Positions 1 to 9,262 of a stretch of DNA of 64,000 nucleotides are shown here, piece after piece. The DNA is from Verrucomicrobiaceae bacterium. GTDB lineage: Bacteria > Verrucomicrobiota > Verrucomicrobiia > Verrucomicrobiales > Verrucomicrobiaceae. The first letter of the stretch is position 1. Each line of letters begins with the position of its first letter. Location of the stretch: contig JADJPW010000001.1 of assembly GCA_016713035.1 (NCBI GenBank), positions 186,001 to 250,000 of the forward strand. Direction: 5' to 3'. Under the pieces are notes generated by a model. That model saw nothing but the letters and a program-made list of their open reading frames with translations. It searched no databases and was not told where the DNA came from. The position numbers were made by a program, and so were the translations under genes.

Positions 1-121
1 TTTTCACCCACCCTATCCCAGTTCTGTCTGTGAAATGATTCGGCTTAAACATGGTTCGGGAGAGGGCCGCCAACACTGCATGTCACTTGCCGGATGGACC
101 AAGCCCATGTTTAGGCGCTGC

Positions 122-1122
122 ATGATGCATTTCTCCATGCTGCTCTTTCTCACCGTCACTAGCTGGACTCGCCTGCCCGATGTGCCAGATGCACGCGGCT
201 TTGCGGGCTCCTTTGCGGGGGTGCAGGACGGGGCACTCATCATCGCTGGTGGCACTCACTTCACGGATAAGATGCCGTGGGAAGGCGGCACGAAGGTCTG
301 GTATGACAGCATTTATCAGCTCGATCAGCCAGATGGCACCTGGCGCATCACTGGGCAGCTCCCGAGGCCCAATGGCTATGGCGTCAGCATCTCCACGCAG
401 CGAGGGATGCTCATCGCTGGCGGTGGGAATGCCACGGAGCACTACCGTGAGGTCTTCTGGCTCAAAGGCGGCACTGCACTTCCTCCATTGCCGCGACCCT
501 GCGCATTCATGAGCGGCTGCGTGCTCGATGAAGTGCTCTACATCGCCGGAGGGATCGACTTACCCGCAGCGACGCGTGCGCTCGATAGCTTCTGGGCACT
601 CGATTTGAAGAAAGCAGATGCCACATGGCAAGAACTCTCCCCTGCCCTGGCGGCGGACGCATCCTGGCCTGCATGGCGGCCGCGAATGGCCATGTTTACC
701 TCTTTAGCGGTGCCGCCTTGAAACCAGGCCCCGATGGTAAAGCGCAGCGTGAGTGGCTCCGAGATGCCTGGAGCTACTCTGCGGCGAATGGATGGAAAAA
801 ACTGCCCGATTTGCCGCGTGTCAGCGTCGCGGCTCCGAACCCTGCTCCCGTCATCGGGAGCCAAATTTTCATCCTTGGCGGCGATGATGGCTCCAAGGCC
901 AACTTTGAGCCCAAATCCGCTCACCCAGGCTTTCCGAGGTCCATTTTGTGTTTTGATCTTCAAACTCAATCTTGGTCCGAAGCAGGCGAAGTGCCCTTCT
1001 CACTCGTCACCACGCCAGCGGTGACTTGGCGGAGCAAACTCGTGATTCCCGGCGGCGAATCACGCCCCGGCGTCCGCTTACCGCAGGTCTGGAGTGCTCC
1101 ACTCACTCCGGCACCGCGATGA
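122..1122 (+). CDS. Kelch-repeat beta-propeller (NanM-like mutarotase family), frameshifted
   Basis: This looks like a secreted kelch propeller of the N-acetylneuraminate epimerase / cyclically permuted mutarotase type. The start is placed at the ATG just before a short hydrophobic leader (MLLFLTVTS). Repeated kelch-like glycine turns are visible (IIAGG, LIAGGG, YIAGG, FILGGDDG). The reading frame changes near position 645: the first half runs into non-kelch sequence after WQELS, while the next frame resumes with GGGRILACMAAANGHVYLF. One missing base would give a 333-residue protein, a normal size for the family. It converges on the efflux cluster and its 3' end overlaps the last ORF of that cluster. 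Substrate is unknown; sialic-acid epimerization is only a family association. The frameshift may be a sequencing error. Confidence 0.6.
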
Positions 1123-1931
1123 GCCGCATCCGGGCACCGTATTCTGAGTCGATTCCTTCTTCTCCGCCTCTGGCTGGCGCTTGAAGCCCGTTCATTCAAT
1201 GAGCGGTCGGGGAACAACATGAACACGGCCATCAAAAGCATGAGACCGTCCTCAATGATGGTGACGGTGGACATGGGAAGTTGAAACACGGTGCCTAAGC
1301 AGGCGCAGCGGATTGCGCGGTTGGAAAACACGGCACGCAACACTCCGGCGAGACTCACAGCCATGACGGTGGCGGTGATGGCATTCACGACCAGCGGATG
1401 GGTGTCTGCGAGATAGGCTAGGCCCAGTCCGAGCTCGATAAAGGGATAGACGATGCCGTAACCCGGCCAGACCTTGGCGACGATATCATAACTCCGGTAG
1501 GCATCGGCAAAGCCGCGCAAGTCGAGCATTTTGAAGAAGGAGAAGGCGATGAAGAATCCGCCCATGAACAAGCGCATGGCCTCCGTGAGGTCAAAATGAC
1601 TACTAGCGACACTGGCGGCGAGGATGACGAGCAACAGATAGGCAAGCAGGATGAGCAGCGGCTTGTAGGTTTGCGCGGATTTCGGCGGCAGCGCGGTGCT
1701 GGGCACGGAGAGTGGTGTTTCTTCGGTCACTTGGTATTTGCCGAGCGGCCGAAGCCAGTCATTGAGTTCGGCAGAGCGCAATGCCGTGCGGGTGATGATC
1801 TGCGCCTGCGGCGGTGTGAGGGTGACGTTTGCCTCGATGATGTCTGGATGCTCCTGGAGCCGTGCCGTGATTTTTGACACGCATGAGCCGCAACTCATGC
1901 CAGTGAGAGGGAAGGTTTGTGGTAGGTTCAT
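966..1931 (-). CDS. HMA domain fused to MauE/DoxX-like membrane protein
   Basis: The N-terminus (residues about 5-75) is a heavy-metal-associated domain with the metal-binding signature GMSCGSC at residues 11-17. Four hydrophobic segments follow between residues 93 and 243, with the look of a MauE/methylamine-utilization membrane domain. HMA domains with this motif usually bind Cu(I). The gene is the last in the leftward metal-efflux cluster, so a role in copper delivery or in membrane thiol chemistry is inferred. After about residue 245 the sequence becomes basic and low in hydrophobicity (SQRRRRRN) and overlaps the convergent kelch gene by 157 bp. That tail looks unnatural, so the true stop may have been lost through an indel near 1160-1200. 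Confidence 0.65.
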   Translation of the reverse strand: MNLPQTFPLTGMSCGSCVSKITARLQEHPDIIEANVTLTPPQAQIITRTALRSAELNDWLRPLGKYQVTEETPLSVPSTALPPKSAQTYKPLLILLAYLLLVILAASVASSHFDLTEAMRLFMGGFFIAFSFFKMLDLRGFADAYRSYDIVAKVWPGYGIVYPFIELGLGLAYLADTHPLVVNAITATVMAVSLAGVLRAVFSNRAIRCACLGTVFQLPMSTVTIIEDGLMLLMAVFMLFPDRSLNERASSASQRRRRRNRLRIRCPDAAHRGAGVSGALQTCGKRTPGRDSPPGITSLLRQVTAGVVTSEKGTSPASDQD

Positions 1932-1976
1932 AAGCTGGGTGGATGAGGGGCCTGCTCAGGCGAGACTAGCAGCGGA

Positions 1977-3098
1977 TCAACGGAGGATGACAAAGCTGCC
2001 ATCCGGCTTGGCATAGGCAGCGGCGTAACTGGAAACGGGCAGCTTGGTGCCATCGCCAGATGCGGTGACGTGGCCCTCGGCATCGAGAACATCCCAATGC
2101 AGGTTGCCTGCTTTCCCCCAGCCGGAGCCGATGACGCTGGCGATGATGGTGCGGCCTTGGGCATTTTGCGCCAGGACGGGATGCTTGGCATTCCTGGGGC
2201 CGATTTTCTGCGCCTCACTGGAAGGAGCACTCATCAGGCTGGTGATGATCTGGCCGTCATTCTCCCACGCGGCACGCAGGGTCTGCGCGGCGGGCAGGAG
2301 GCTGGCGCTGCTCATGGGACACATGGCGACGCGCCAATCATCGAGCTTGGTCAGAGTACTGCGACTGGCCTTGCTGGTGATGAACCACATGCCGCGGGTG
2401 GTCGGTGCGGTGGCGGCTCGATAGAGCACGCTCAGCGTTCCATCGGCGGCTAAATGCGCACGCAGGGAGCAGCATGCGCAGACGCCGGGCTGTTGTTCAT
2501 TCAGCGGCGTGGGAGCGGAGAAAGTGCCGCCGTCGTCGGTGGAGGATCGCACATAGACGAGGCGCTGGGCTTCTCCAGACGCTCCGGCAGGCGCGGCGTG
2601 CCAGACGACGCTGACATGTCCTTTTTCATTGGCGGCAATGGAAGCGCCGCCATCGAGAGCAGTGGTGTCGCCGATGAGGTTTTGCTGCGCACTGAAGGCC
2701 TTTGCGCCTGATGGGAGCCGCGCATGCAGTAGCGGGGCTCGCATCATCATGTCCTTTTTGCCCCCTGTGTTGCCATTCCAGATGACCTGTACGCTGCCAT
2801 CTTTCCCCAGCGCGACCTGCGCACCGCGAATAGTACCTGCGGCAATGGCGGAGCGCGGCTCGCTGTTCACGGTGATGGGTGCGGACCATGCGCCACCGTC
2901 GGCCCGGCGTGAGGCATAGCGGATGTCGCATGCCTTCGAATCGCCCTTGAGATAGACGAGGTGCACGAGGCCGGTGGAGGTGACGATGACCTGCGGCTGG
3001 ATGCCCGGCTCCGGCAGGGATTCCACCTGCACCTGCACCTGCACCTGCGCAGCTAAGGCAAGCGGGAGAATCAACAGGGAGAGAAGGATGTGTTTCAT
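1977..3098 (-). CDS. Secreted BNR/sialidase-like beta-propeller with CACC motif
   Basis: A 373-residue secreted protein of the exo-alpha-sialidase/BNR-repeat fold. The start is the ATG giving the signal peptide MKHILLSLLILPLALAAQ; an upstream in-frame ATG at 3125 would add nine non-signal residues. Asp-box-like turns include SSTDDGGTFSAP (about residues 185-196). A cysteine cluster, CACC at residues 207-210, plus Cys260 and a Met triplet at 117-119, are unusual for a sialidase and would suit soft-metal binding. It lies inside the metal-efflux cluster, so I infer a periplasmic metal-linked role rather than glycan cleavage. A hexanucleotide tandem repeat encodes QVQVQVQV right at the signal-peptide end. 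Confidence 0.65.
   Translation of the reverse strand: MKHILLSLLILPLALAAQVQVQVQVESLPEPGIQPQVIVTSTGLVHLVYLKGDSKACDIRYASRRADGGAWSAPITVNSEPRSAIAAGTIRGAQVALGKDGSVQVIWNGNTGGKKDMMMRAPLLHARLPSGAKAFSAQQNLIGDTTALDGGASIAANEKGHVSVVWHAAPAGASGEAQRLVYVRSSTDDGGTFSAPTPLNEQQPGVCACCSLRAHLAADGTLSVLYRAATAPTTRGMWFITSKASRSTLTKLDDWRVAMCPMSSASLLPAAQTLRAAWENDGQIITSLMSAPSSEAQKIGPRNAKHPVLAQNAQGRTIIASVIGSGWGKAGNLHWDVLDAEGHVTASGDGTKLPVSSYAAAYAKPDGSFVILR
3024..3047. repeat. Tandem hexanucleotide repeat (4 x CACCTG)
   Basis: Four perfect copies of CACCTG on the + strand encode alternating Gln-Val on the minus strand, just after the predicted signal-peptide cleavage site of the BNR propeller. The unit is a multiple of three, so copy-number change would alter protein length without breaking the frame. 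Confidence 0.85.
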
Positions 3099-3185
3099 AC
3101 GGATTGGATCAATGCGGGCGGCCATAGCCGCCGTCCAGCGCCGCAGCTCGAAAAAGCTGCGGTGCTGGAGCAGGCAGGACTGGGG

Positions 3186-3629
3186 TTATTTCTTCTCCGC
3201 CTCTGGCTTGCACTTGCATAGCCATTCTTCGGCTTTGCACTCCTCGCAGGTGGCCGTGTTGTATTCTAAGCGTGCAGTGATGGCTTTTGCGCTTGGCGTT
3301 TCTTTGTAGCGCAGGATCAGCCACTCGCCCGCCTTCACCAGCGGCAGCGTGAAGCCCTTCGCGTCCTTTGTCACCTCCAGCTTCGCAGGTGCAGCACGAT
3401 CGCCAGTGACGGCGGTGAGTGACTGTTCGCTCATCACGACCGCTTTCATATCTTTATCCAGCAGAGCGATGTGGAATTTGCCATCTTTGACCGCGATCTC
3501 GCCGTGCATGGTTTCGTTGTCACTGAATTCGAGGATGCGCCCGCCATTCGGCCCGCGCTCCACGCCTTCGTGGCCGAAAGCGAGGCTACTGATGAGTGTG
3601 GTAATAAGGAGGATGAGTTTGGTTTTCAT
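3186..3629 (-). CDS. Small periplasmic Cys-rich protein of metal-efflux cluster
   Basis: A 147-residue protein with signal peptide (MKTKLILLITTLISSLAFG) and a mature start HEGVERGPNGG. It ends in a cysteine-rich tail, with pattern C-x2-C-x6-C-x-C, followed by PEAEKK. I do not recognise a named family. Its ATG overlaps the cusA stop by 4 nt (ATGA), so it is almost certainly translationally coupled to the RND pump. A periplasmic metal-binding or chaperone role, analogous to but not homologous with CusF, is inferred from the Cys tail and the position. Confidence 0.65.
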   Translation of the reverse strand: MKTKLILLITTLISSLAFGHEGVERGPNGGRILEFSDNETMHGEIAVKDGKFHIALLDKDMKAVVMSEQSLTAVTGDRAAPAKLEVTKDAKGFTLPLVKAGEWLILRYKETPSAKAITARLEYNTATCEECKAEEWLCKCKPEAEKK

Positions 3630-6600
3630 GGTGTGGTTTGGGTTGGTTGTTTGCCGAAAAGATAAAACACCGCAGGTGTCACCATCAGGTCCAGCAGCGT
3701 GCTGCTGACCAGACCGCCAGCGATGACGACGGCTACGGGGTGGAGGATTTCTTTGCCGGGCTCGTGGGCGGCGAGCAGCAGCGGGATCAGGGCGATGCCA
3801 GCACTCAGCGCCGTCATCAATACAGGCACCAAGCGCTCTAACGTGCCACGCAGGATCATCGCACGGCCAAAGACCTCTCCCTCATGACGCATGAGATGCT
3901 GATAGTGGCTGATCATCATGATGCCATTGCGTGCGGCGACTCCGCCTACTGCGATGAAGCCCACCAGCGTGGCGATGCTGATATTCCCGATCAGCCACCA
4001 CGTCAAAGCGAGCCCACCCATGAGTGCGAGCGGTATATTCAGCATCACCTGAAGCGCGAGTGACAAGCTTCTAAAGAAACTCGCCAGCAACACGAGCACA
4101 ACAATGAGTACGAGGCCAAAATAGAGCGTGATTCGCTTTGCAGCGGCCTGTTGAGCCTGGAATTCCCCCTCAAAGCGCAGGAAGTATCCTTCTGGCAGCT
4201 TCACCTTTTCACGGATCGCCGGTTCCCATTGCTTCACCAGTCCCTCTAGGTCACGCACATTGCTGTTCGCGCTGATCACGATGCGGCGCTGCGTGCTTTC
4301 GCGATTGATCACATTGGGGCCTTTGCCTTCGCGAATGTCTGCCACGAGGCGCAGCGGGATGCGCTGACCGCTTGTGGTCTCGATCAGCAAATCACCGACT
4401 TTTCTGGCGAATCACGCCAGGCCTCCGGTAGCCGCAGCACCAGATCGATCGTGCGCGGGCCTTCGCGCAGTTCCGCCAGCATTTTACCCCCGAGAAGGGT
4501 CGATACCTGCTCATTGAGTGTCCCTGGTTGCACACCGTAGGCGACGGCTCGCTCGCGATTCACTTCGATCTTGATCTGGGGTATCGGCACCTGCGCCTCC
4601 AGGTTCACATCGGTCAATCCGGGCACGGTTTTAGCGATGTCGCGCACCTTCTCACCTTTCTCACGCAGCACGGCTAAATCGGGGCCGAAAATTTTCACCG
4701 CAATCTTTGCTGACACGCCACTGAGCATGTGTGAGAGCCTGTGGCCGATGGGCTGGCCGATGTTCAATGCTGTGCCAGGAATTTTGCCGAGCTTCTCACG
4801 GATCTCGCGAAAAACCTCGTCGCGAGGCCTGCCGTTGTCGAAAAACTCCACATCCAGCTCGTTCACGCTCACGGGCATCACATGGTCATCACGCTCTGCA
4901 CGACCAGCCCGTCTGCCGACGCTTTTCACTTCTGGGATGCTCCTTAACAGCCGCACCGCCGCCTCACCGACTTCGTTTGAATGCGCCAGCGAGGTGCCTG
5001 GAGCACCTGCGAGCGAAATCGTCGCACTGCCCTCATTAAAGGCCGGGAGGAACTCTTTGCCCATCTTGGGGTAAAGCATCAACGCCGCGATCAAGAGCAC
5101 CCCAACAAGTGCCAGAGTCACCACAGGTGCTCCCAGGGCAAAACGCAGAAAAGTATGTCTCACCGTCCATTTCATCGCTCGGACGACAAAGCCATCTCCA
5201 TGGGCTTTCCGTTCCCTTTGAGCATCAGCGAGCACAAAACCGGGATCACTGTCAGCGAGACGATGAACGATGCCGCCATGCTGGTGATCGTCGCAATGGC
5301 GATGGGGGTGAAAAGCCGCCCTTCGATGCCTTCGAGCCCCATCAGTGGCAAAAACACCAGCATCACCAAAACCGTCGCATACAGGATCGAGTTCCGCACC
5401 TCGCTAGAGGCTGTAGCGATGATGTCGAGCCTGATTTTGCCCGGATTTTCCCGCAGTCGCCGCCACACATTTTCTACATCGACGATGGCATCGTCCACCA
5501 CCATGCCGATGGCTACCGCGAGCCCACCGAGCGTCATGGAGTTCACACTCACTCCAAAGAGTTTGAAGACCAAAATCGTCACCGCAAAGGACAGCGGCAT
5601 CGCCATGAGCGTGATGAACGTGGTGCGCAGATTCAGCAAGAAAAGAAACAGAATGACCGCCACCATCACCGCACCATCGCGAATGGCCTCCTTCAGATTT
5701 CCAATAGCATGCTCGATGAAATCACCCTGGCGGAACAAAACCTCCGCTGAGACTCCCGCTGGCAGACTCAGCTCCTTCAGAGCTGCTTCGACCTCTGTCG
5801 TTAGCCGTAGCGTGTCAAAACCGGGCGCTTTGTCGATACTGAGCACCACGCCCATCGTCCCATTCACGCTGGCGTCGCCGCGCATGGGCTGCACGCCGTG
5901 CACGACCTCCGCCACGTCGCTAATGAGCACAGGGCGATGATCGACTGCCTTGATCACCGTTTTTGCCAGATCGTCCAAGCTGGTGCTCATGCCGAGATTG
6001 CGCCCCATGACCTCACGCGGGCCATTTTGCAGATAACCACTCGTGGCATTGCCACTGGCACGGCTCACAGCGGCCTCGATTTCATCAAAACTCACGCCAA
6101 AAGCGGCCATGCGATGCGGATGTGGCCGCACCTCGATCTGCCGCACGCCACCGCCGATGGTCAGCACCTCTGCGATACCGCGAATGCTCTGCAAGCGCCG
6201 CCGCACGGTCCAATCTGCGAGCACTCGCAGCTCCACCGGTGTCGTCTTGCCATCGGTGCTCTTCAGCCCCACGAGCACGATTTCTCCCATGAGCGAGGAG
6301 ACCGGCGTCATGCCTGCTTTGACGCCTTTCGGCAGCGCTGCGCCTTGCAGTCGCTCCTGCACGAGCTGCCGTGCACGGTAAATGTCTGTGCCCCAGCCGA
6401 ACTCCGCAAAAACAAGCGACAGGCCCACATCTGAGTTCGACCGCAGCCGATCCAGCCCGCCCACGCCCTGCACTGCCGCCTCGATGGGCTGCGTGACGAG
6501 CGCCTCCACTTCCTCAGGTGCGAGTCCCGGAGATTCTGTCAAAATGGTCACTGTCGGTTTCGTCATATCCGGCAGCACCTCCACCGGCAGCTCTGTGAGC

Positions 6601-6689
6601 GTCTGCGCCCCAAAGATCAGCACCACCAGCGCCATCATCAAAATGAGAGGTCGGTGGTGCAGAGAGAAATGGATGAGGCGGTTTAGCAT
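3626..6689 (-). CDS. cusA: CusA/CzcA-family heavy-metal RND efflux pump, frameshifted twice
   Basis: Inner-membrane resistance-nodulation-division transporter of the heavy-metal-efflux type, which drives metal export through the adaptor and TolC-type channel using proton flux. The start is the ATG giving MLNRLIHFSL, the usual N-terminal TM1 context; the upstream in-frame extension runs through repeat DNA. The TM4 charged motif VVDDAIVDVEN, expected for proton relay, is present. Two one-base losses split the frame: near 5196, where one extra C makes ...KPMEDGFVVRAMKW continuous, and in the T-run 4400-4403, where a fifth T restores PEKVGDLLIETTSGQ. Corrected length is about 1021 residues, which is normal. 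The metal is not proven; Cu/Ag is favoured by the neighbouring HMA and Cys/His proteins. Confidence 0.8.
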
Positions 6690-6720
6690 GGCTGGGCCTC
6701 CTGCGTTGTAGCGAAGCAAA

Positions 6721-6840
6721 GTAGCCATCTCGCTCCGTCGAGATGAGCACACAGATCCCCGAAGCTGAGTGAGAAACGAATCACATGGCGACATACCGAT
6801 GGCGCAGCGGTGGGCCCATCTCGCGGAGCGAGATGGCTAC
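6721..6840. repeat. Inverted pair of REP-like palindromes between cusB and cusA
   Basis: Two 17-bp arms, 6721-6737 and 6824-6840, are perfect reverse complements (GTAGCCATCTCGCTCCG). Each arm also begins its own hairpin: CATCTCG/CGAGATG at 6726-6745 (6-nt loop) and CATCTCGC/GCGAGATG at 6817-6835 (3-nt loop). A pair of small palindromes in opposite orientation inside an operon has the form of a bacterial interspersed mosaic (REP/BIME) element. It occupies most of the 161-bp gap between the adaptor and pump genes, where it could adjust mRNA stability or partial termination. Confidence 0.8.
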
Positions 6841-6850
6841 CGTAAGCCAC

Positions 6851-8033
6851 TCACGCGGCCACCTCCTTCCGCTTCAGCATCGCGAGCAGCAGCAAAACGA
6901 AGAGCAACCCGCTCGTGGCGGCAAAGAAGGTGGTCATTTCGCTCCAGCCTTCGGCATGCTCGTGGTCGTCGTGTTCATGCGCATGCTCGGCTTGCTGTTC
7001 GGTGGTCATTTCGGTGCCGTCTTCGTTGTGGGCGTGGCCGTGGGCGGCGTCGAGGGCTTCTTTGAGGCTGACGCTGCCTTTGCCTGCAAAGGCGAGCGAG
7101 TAGGCACCGCGTGTGACGACTTCATCGCCGGGGAGCAGGCCCTTGGTGACTTCGATGAAGCGATCATTCTGAGAACCGAGCACGACCGGCACTTTCATGA
7201 AGGCGTTTTTCAGGTCGTAGGCCTTCACATAGACAAAACGCTGCGCCGCATCTCCTGCACGGCGGCGCGGGGGATGGACATGACGTTTTCTCGCTGATCG
7301 ACGACGATGCTGAACTCCGCCTTCATTCCGGGGCGTAGCAAGCGCTCTGGATTGCCTACGTGAAACGCAGCCTCGATGGTGCCGCTGGTTTCATCCGCCA
7401 CCGTGGCGATATGGGCGACTTTGGCCTCGAAAACACGATCTGGCAGCGCCGTGAGGCGGATATGGGCATTTTGGCCGAGCTTCACTTTTCCAGCGAGGTG
7501 CTGCGGCACGCTCGCGGCGGCCTCCACCGTGCTGAGATCGACGATTTCGATGAGTTCGGCCTCCGGCGACACCGGTTGGCCTTGGGCGATGTTCACTTTA
7601 GAAACGAGGCCGCTGATGGGCGCTTCGAGCTTGATCACCGGCGGTGGATCACCGGGCTGGCGGCTTTCGATCCAGGCGACTTCGGCACCGACATCGACCT
7701 CTTGATGTGGAATGACGAGCACGGAAAACGCACGGCCCGGGATGCGGCTGCTGACGATGGCTTTTTTCCCCGGCAGCACCTCCAGATGCCCGAGTGCGAA
7801 GATGGTCTCTTCAAAGGTGGTCTCTTCGGCCTCTGCGTATTCGAGCTGGAGATTGGCCACGGCGATGTCATCCAGGATGACGTCGGGCTTTTCGGCAGCG
7901 TTCAGAAAAAGTGAACCGAGGAGCAGAGGCGCAAAGTGCTCAGAATGAGTCTGATGCTTCGTTTCCTTCGACTGAGCACTGAGCACTCAGCACTGAACAC
8001 TTCTTCTTTCGATGGCTTCATGATCTTCTTCAT
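6851..8033 (-). CDS. cusB: CusB-family RND efflux periplasmic adaptor with His-rich tail, frameshifted
   Basis: Membrane-fusion protein linking the pump to the outer-membrane channel. The lipoyl/barrel-sandwich core is recognisable (APISGLVSKVNIAQGQPV; RLLRPGMKAEF). The natural start appears to be the ATG at 8033, which overlaps the upstream TolC stop by 4 nt. It is out of frame with the body, which is open from a GTG at 7986, because of a 7-bp tandem repeat between them. A second break near 7252 is repaired by one extra C (+ strand), giving AAVQEDAAQRFVYVKAYD. The C-terminus is odd for a CusB: a His/Glu-rich stretch (EHAHEHDDHEHAEG) and then a hydrophobic helix (LLFVLLLLAML). That predicts a metal-binding, membrane-anchored tail. 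Confidence 0.75.
7971..8002. repeat. Heptanucleotide tandem repeat at cusB 5' end
   Basis: On the + strand the units are ACTGAGC, ACTGAGC, ACTCAGC and ACTGAAC, then a partial ACT. Seven is not a multiple of three, so each gain or loss of a unit shifts the frame. The tract sits between the ATG at 8033 and the open cusB frame beginning at 7986. With the four units present the two are out of frame by one base; five units (or two) would join them. Confidence 0.85.
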
Positions 8034-9214
8034 AGCGATGTGGCGGCTTCGTAGCGGATGCGGGCGAGGTGAAAGTCACGTGCGGCGTCCAGCGCAGCGG
8101 ATTCGAGCTGGAGGCGCTGCTCACGGACGCGGAGGAGGGTGATGAGATCGGTCTGGCCGCTCTGGTAGGCTTTTTCGAGCTTCTGGGTTTGTTCGATGAC
8201 GAGTGGGAGCAGCGTGTCGCGGGTTTCACGAACGAGTTCGGCCTGGGCCTGCATTTCGCGGCGGGCGGTATCGGCTTCTCCGGCGATTTGTTTACCCAGA
8301 GCTTCGGCTTCCAGGCGATAGCGCTCGGCGGCGGCGGCTTTTTCGGCGATTTCGCCTTCGTTTTTATTCCAAAAGGGCAGCGGGATGGAGAAGCGGATGC
8401 CGACGTGGCCGGTATTCACGCCTTGTTGCTTTTCTTGCGCTGTAAAGAGACCTGCGGTGAGATCCGGCGTGCGTTTGGCATGGGCCAGTGCCGTGTCTGT
8501 CTGCGCCGCAGTGATTTGAGCCTGCGCCTGCTGATAATCCGGCCTACGCATCCAGCCACGGCGATCTGGGATGACCAGCGCTGGCAGCGAGCCAGTGAGA
8601 GAGAGCGGATCTGCGGGTGCGACGCCGAGCATAGGCTTGAGCTGACCGAGGAGGCTGATGCGCTCTGTTTGCAGGCGCTTGGCTTCGAGCAGGAGGCGCT
8701 GCGCATCGACTTGGGCCTGTGCGGCATCGAGTGGAGAGAGCTCCCCTTTTTCGGCACGGCTTTTCGCGAAGGAGCTGAGCTCACCCGCGAGCCTGACCTG
8801 CTGCTGGCGTAGCGCGGACTGCTGATCCAGCGCCATGATGCGCACGGCCAACGTGCGTGCATCTGCGATCAAGCGGCGAGAGGCGTCCTGCACCTCGAAT
8901 TCGGCGGCGGTTACGAGCTGGGCGCTGAGTTGCTTTTCGAGCGTGAGCCGCCGGGTGAGTGGAAAGGCCTGGTCGATGCCGACGCTTGCAGTGCGGGGGC
9001 TGACAGCGCTTTCGTTTTGAAAGCTGGTATCAAGCGTGGGGTTGGCGAGCCTGCCACTGCCGAGCTGGCGGCCACGGGCCTGCTCCACGGCCATGCGGGC
9101 AGCTCTGAGCTGCGGGTGGTGGGACTTCACGCGGGCTGCGATCTGCGAGAGAGGCAGTTCCAGAGCTGGCGCGGTGAGTGGTATGAAAAACAGAAGGAAA
9201 CGAAGAGCGTGCAT
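8030..9214 (-). CDS. TolC/CusC-family outer membrane efflux protein
   Basis: A 394-residue outer-membrane channel protein with signal peptide MHALRFLLFFIPLTAPALE and the long alpha-helical, Ala/Gln-rich pattern of two OEP repeats. Typical family segments are HPQLRAARMAVEQARG near the start and NPTLDTSFQNES. It provides the exit duct for the RND pump encoded downstream on the same strand. Its stop TGA overlaps the predicted cusB ATG (ATGA), which indicates translational coupling. The length is normal for CzcC/CusC proteins and no break is seen. Confidence 0.88.
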   Translation of the reverse strand: MHALRFLLFFIPLTAPALELPLSQIAARVKSHHPQLRAARMAVEQARGRQLGSGRLANPTLDTSFQNESAVSPRTASVGIDQAFPLTRRLTLEKQLSAQLVTAAEFEVQDASRRLIADARTLAVRIMALDQQSALRQQQVRLAGELSSFAKSRAEKGELSPLDAAQAQVDAQRLLLEAKRLQTERISLLGQLKPMLGVAPADPLSLTGSLPALVIPDRRGWMRRPDYQQAQAQITAAQTDTALAHAKRTPDLTAGLFTAQEKQQGVNTGHVGIRFSIPLPFWNKNEGEIAEKAAAAERYRLEAEALGKQIAGEADTARREMQAQAELVRETRDTLLPLVIEQTQKLEKAYQSGQTDLITLLRVREQRLQLESAALDAARDFHLARIRYEAATSL

Positions 9215-9262
9215 GACGAAATGAAGCTGAAGTGAACAAACCGGGTGGTTGTCACTTCAGGA

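Noticed and set aside
2044..2453. Long open frames on the + strand inside the BNR propeller gene
   Set aside because: They are antisense to a recognisable domain-containing gene and have no leader, motif or ribosome site of their own.
5190..7257. Methylation-linked systematic base-calling error at the GGATG motif
   Set aside because: Two frameshifts share the context, but intact CATCCTCC occurs elsewhere (for example near 18515 and 22575), so the effect is not systematic.
7966..8002. CRISPR or iteron array at the 7-bp repeat
   Set aside because: Units are 7 bp with no spacers; it is a simple tandem repeat.
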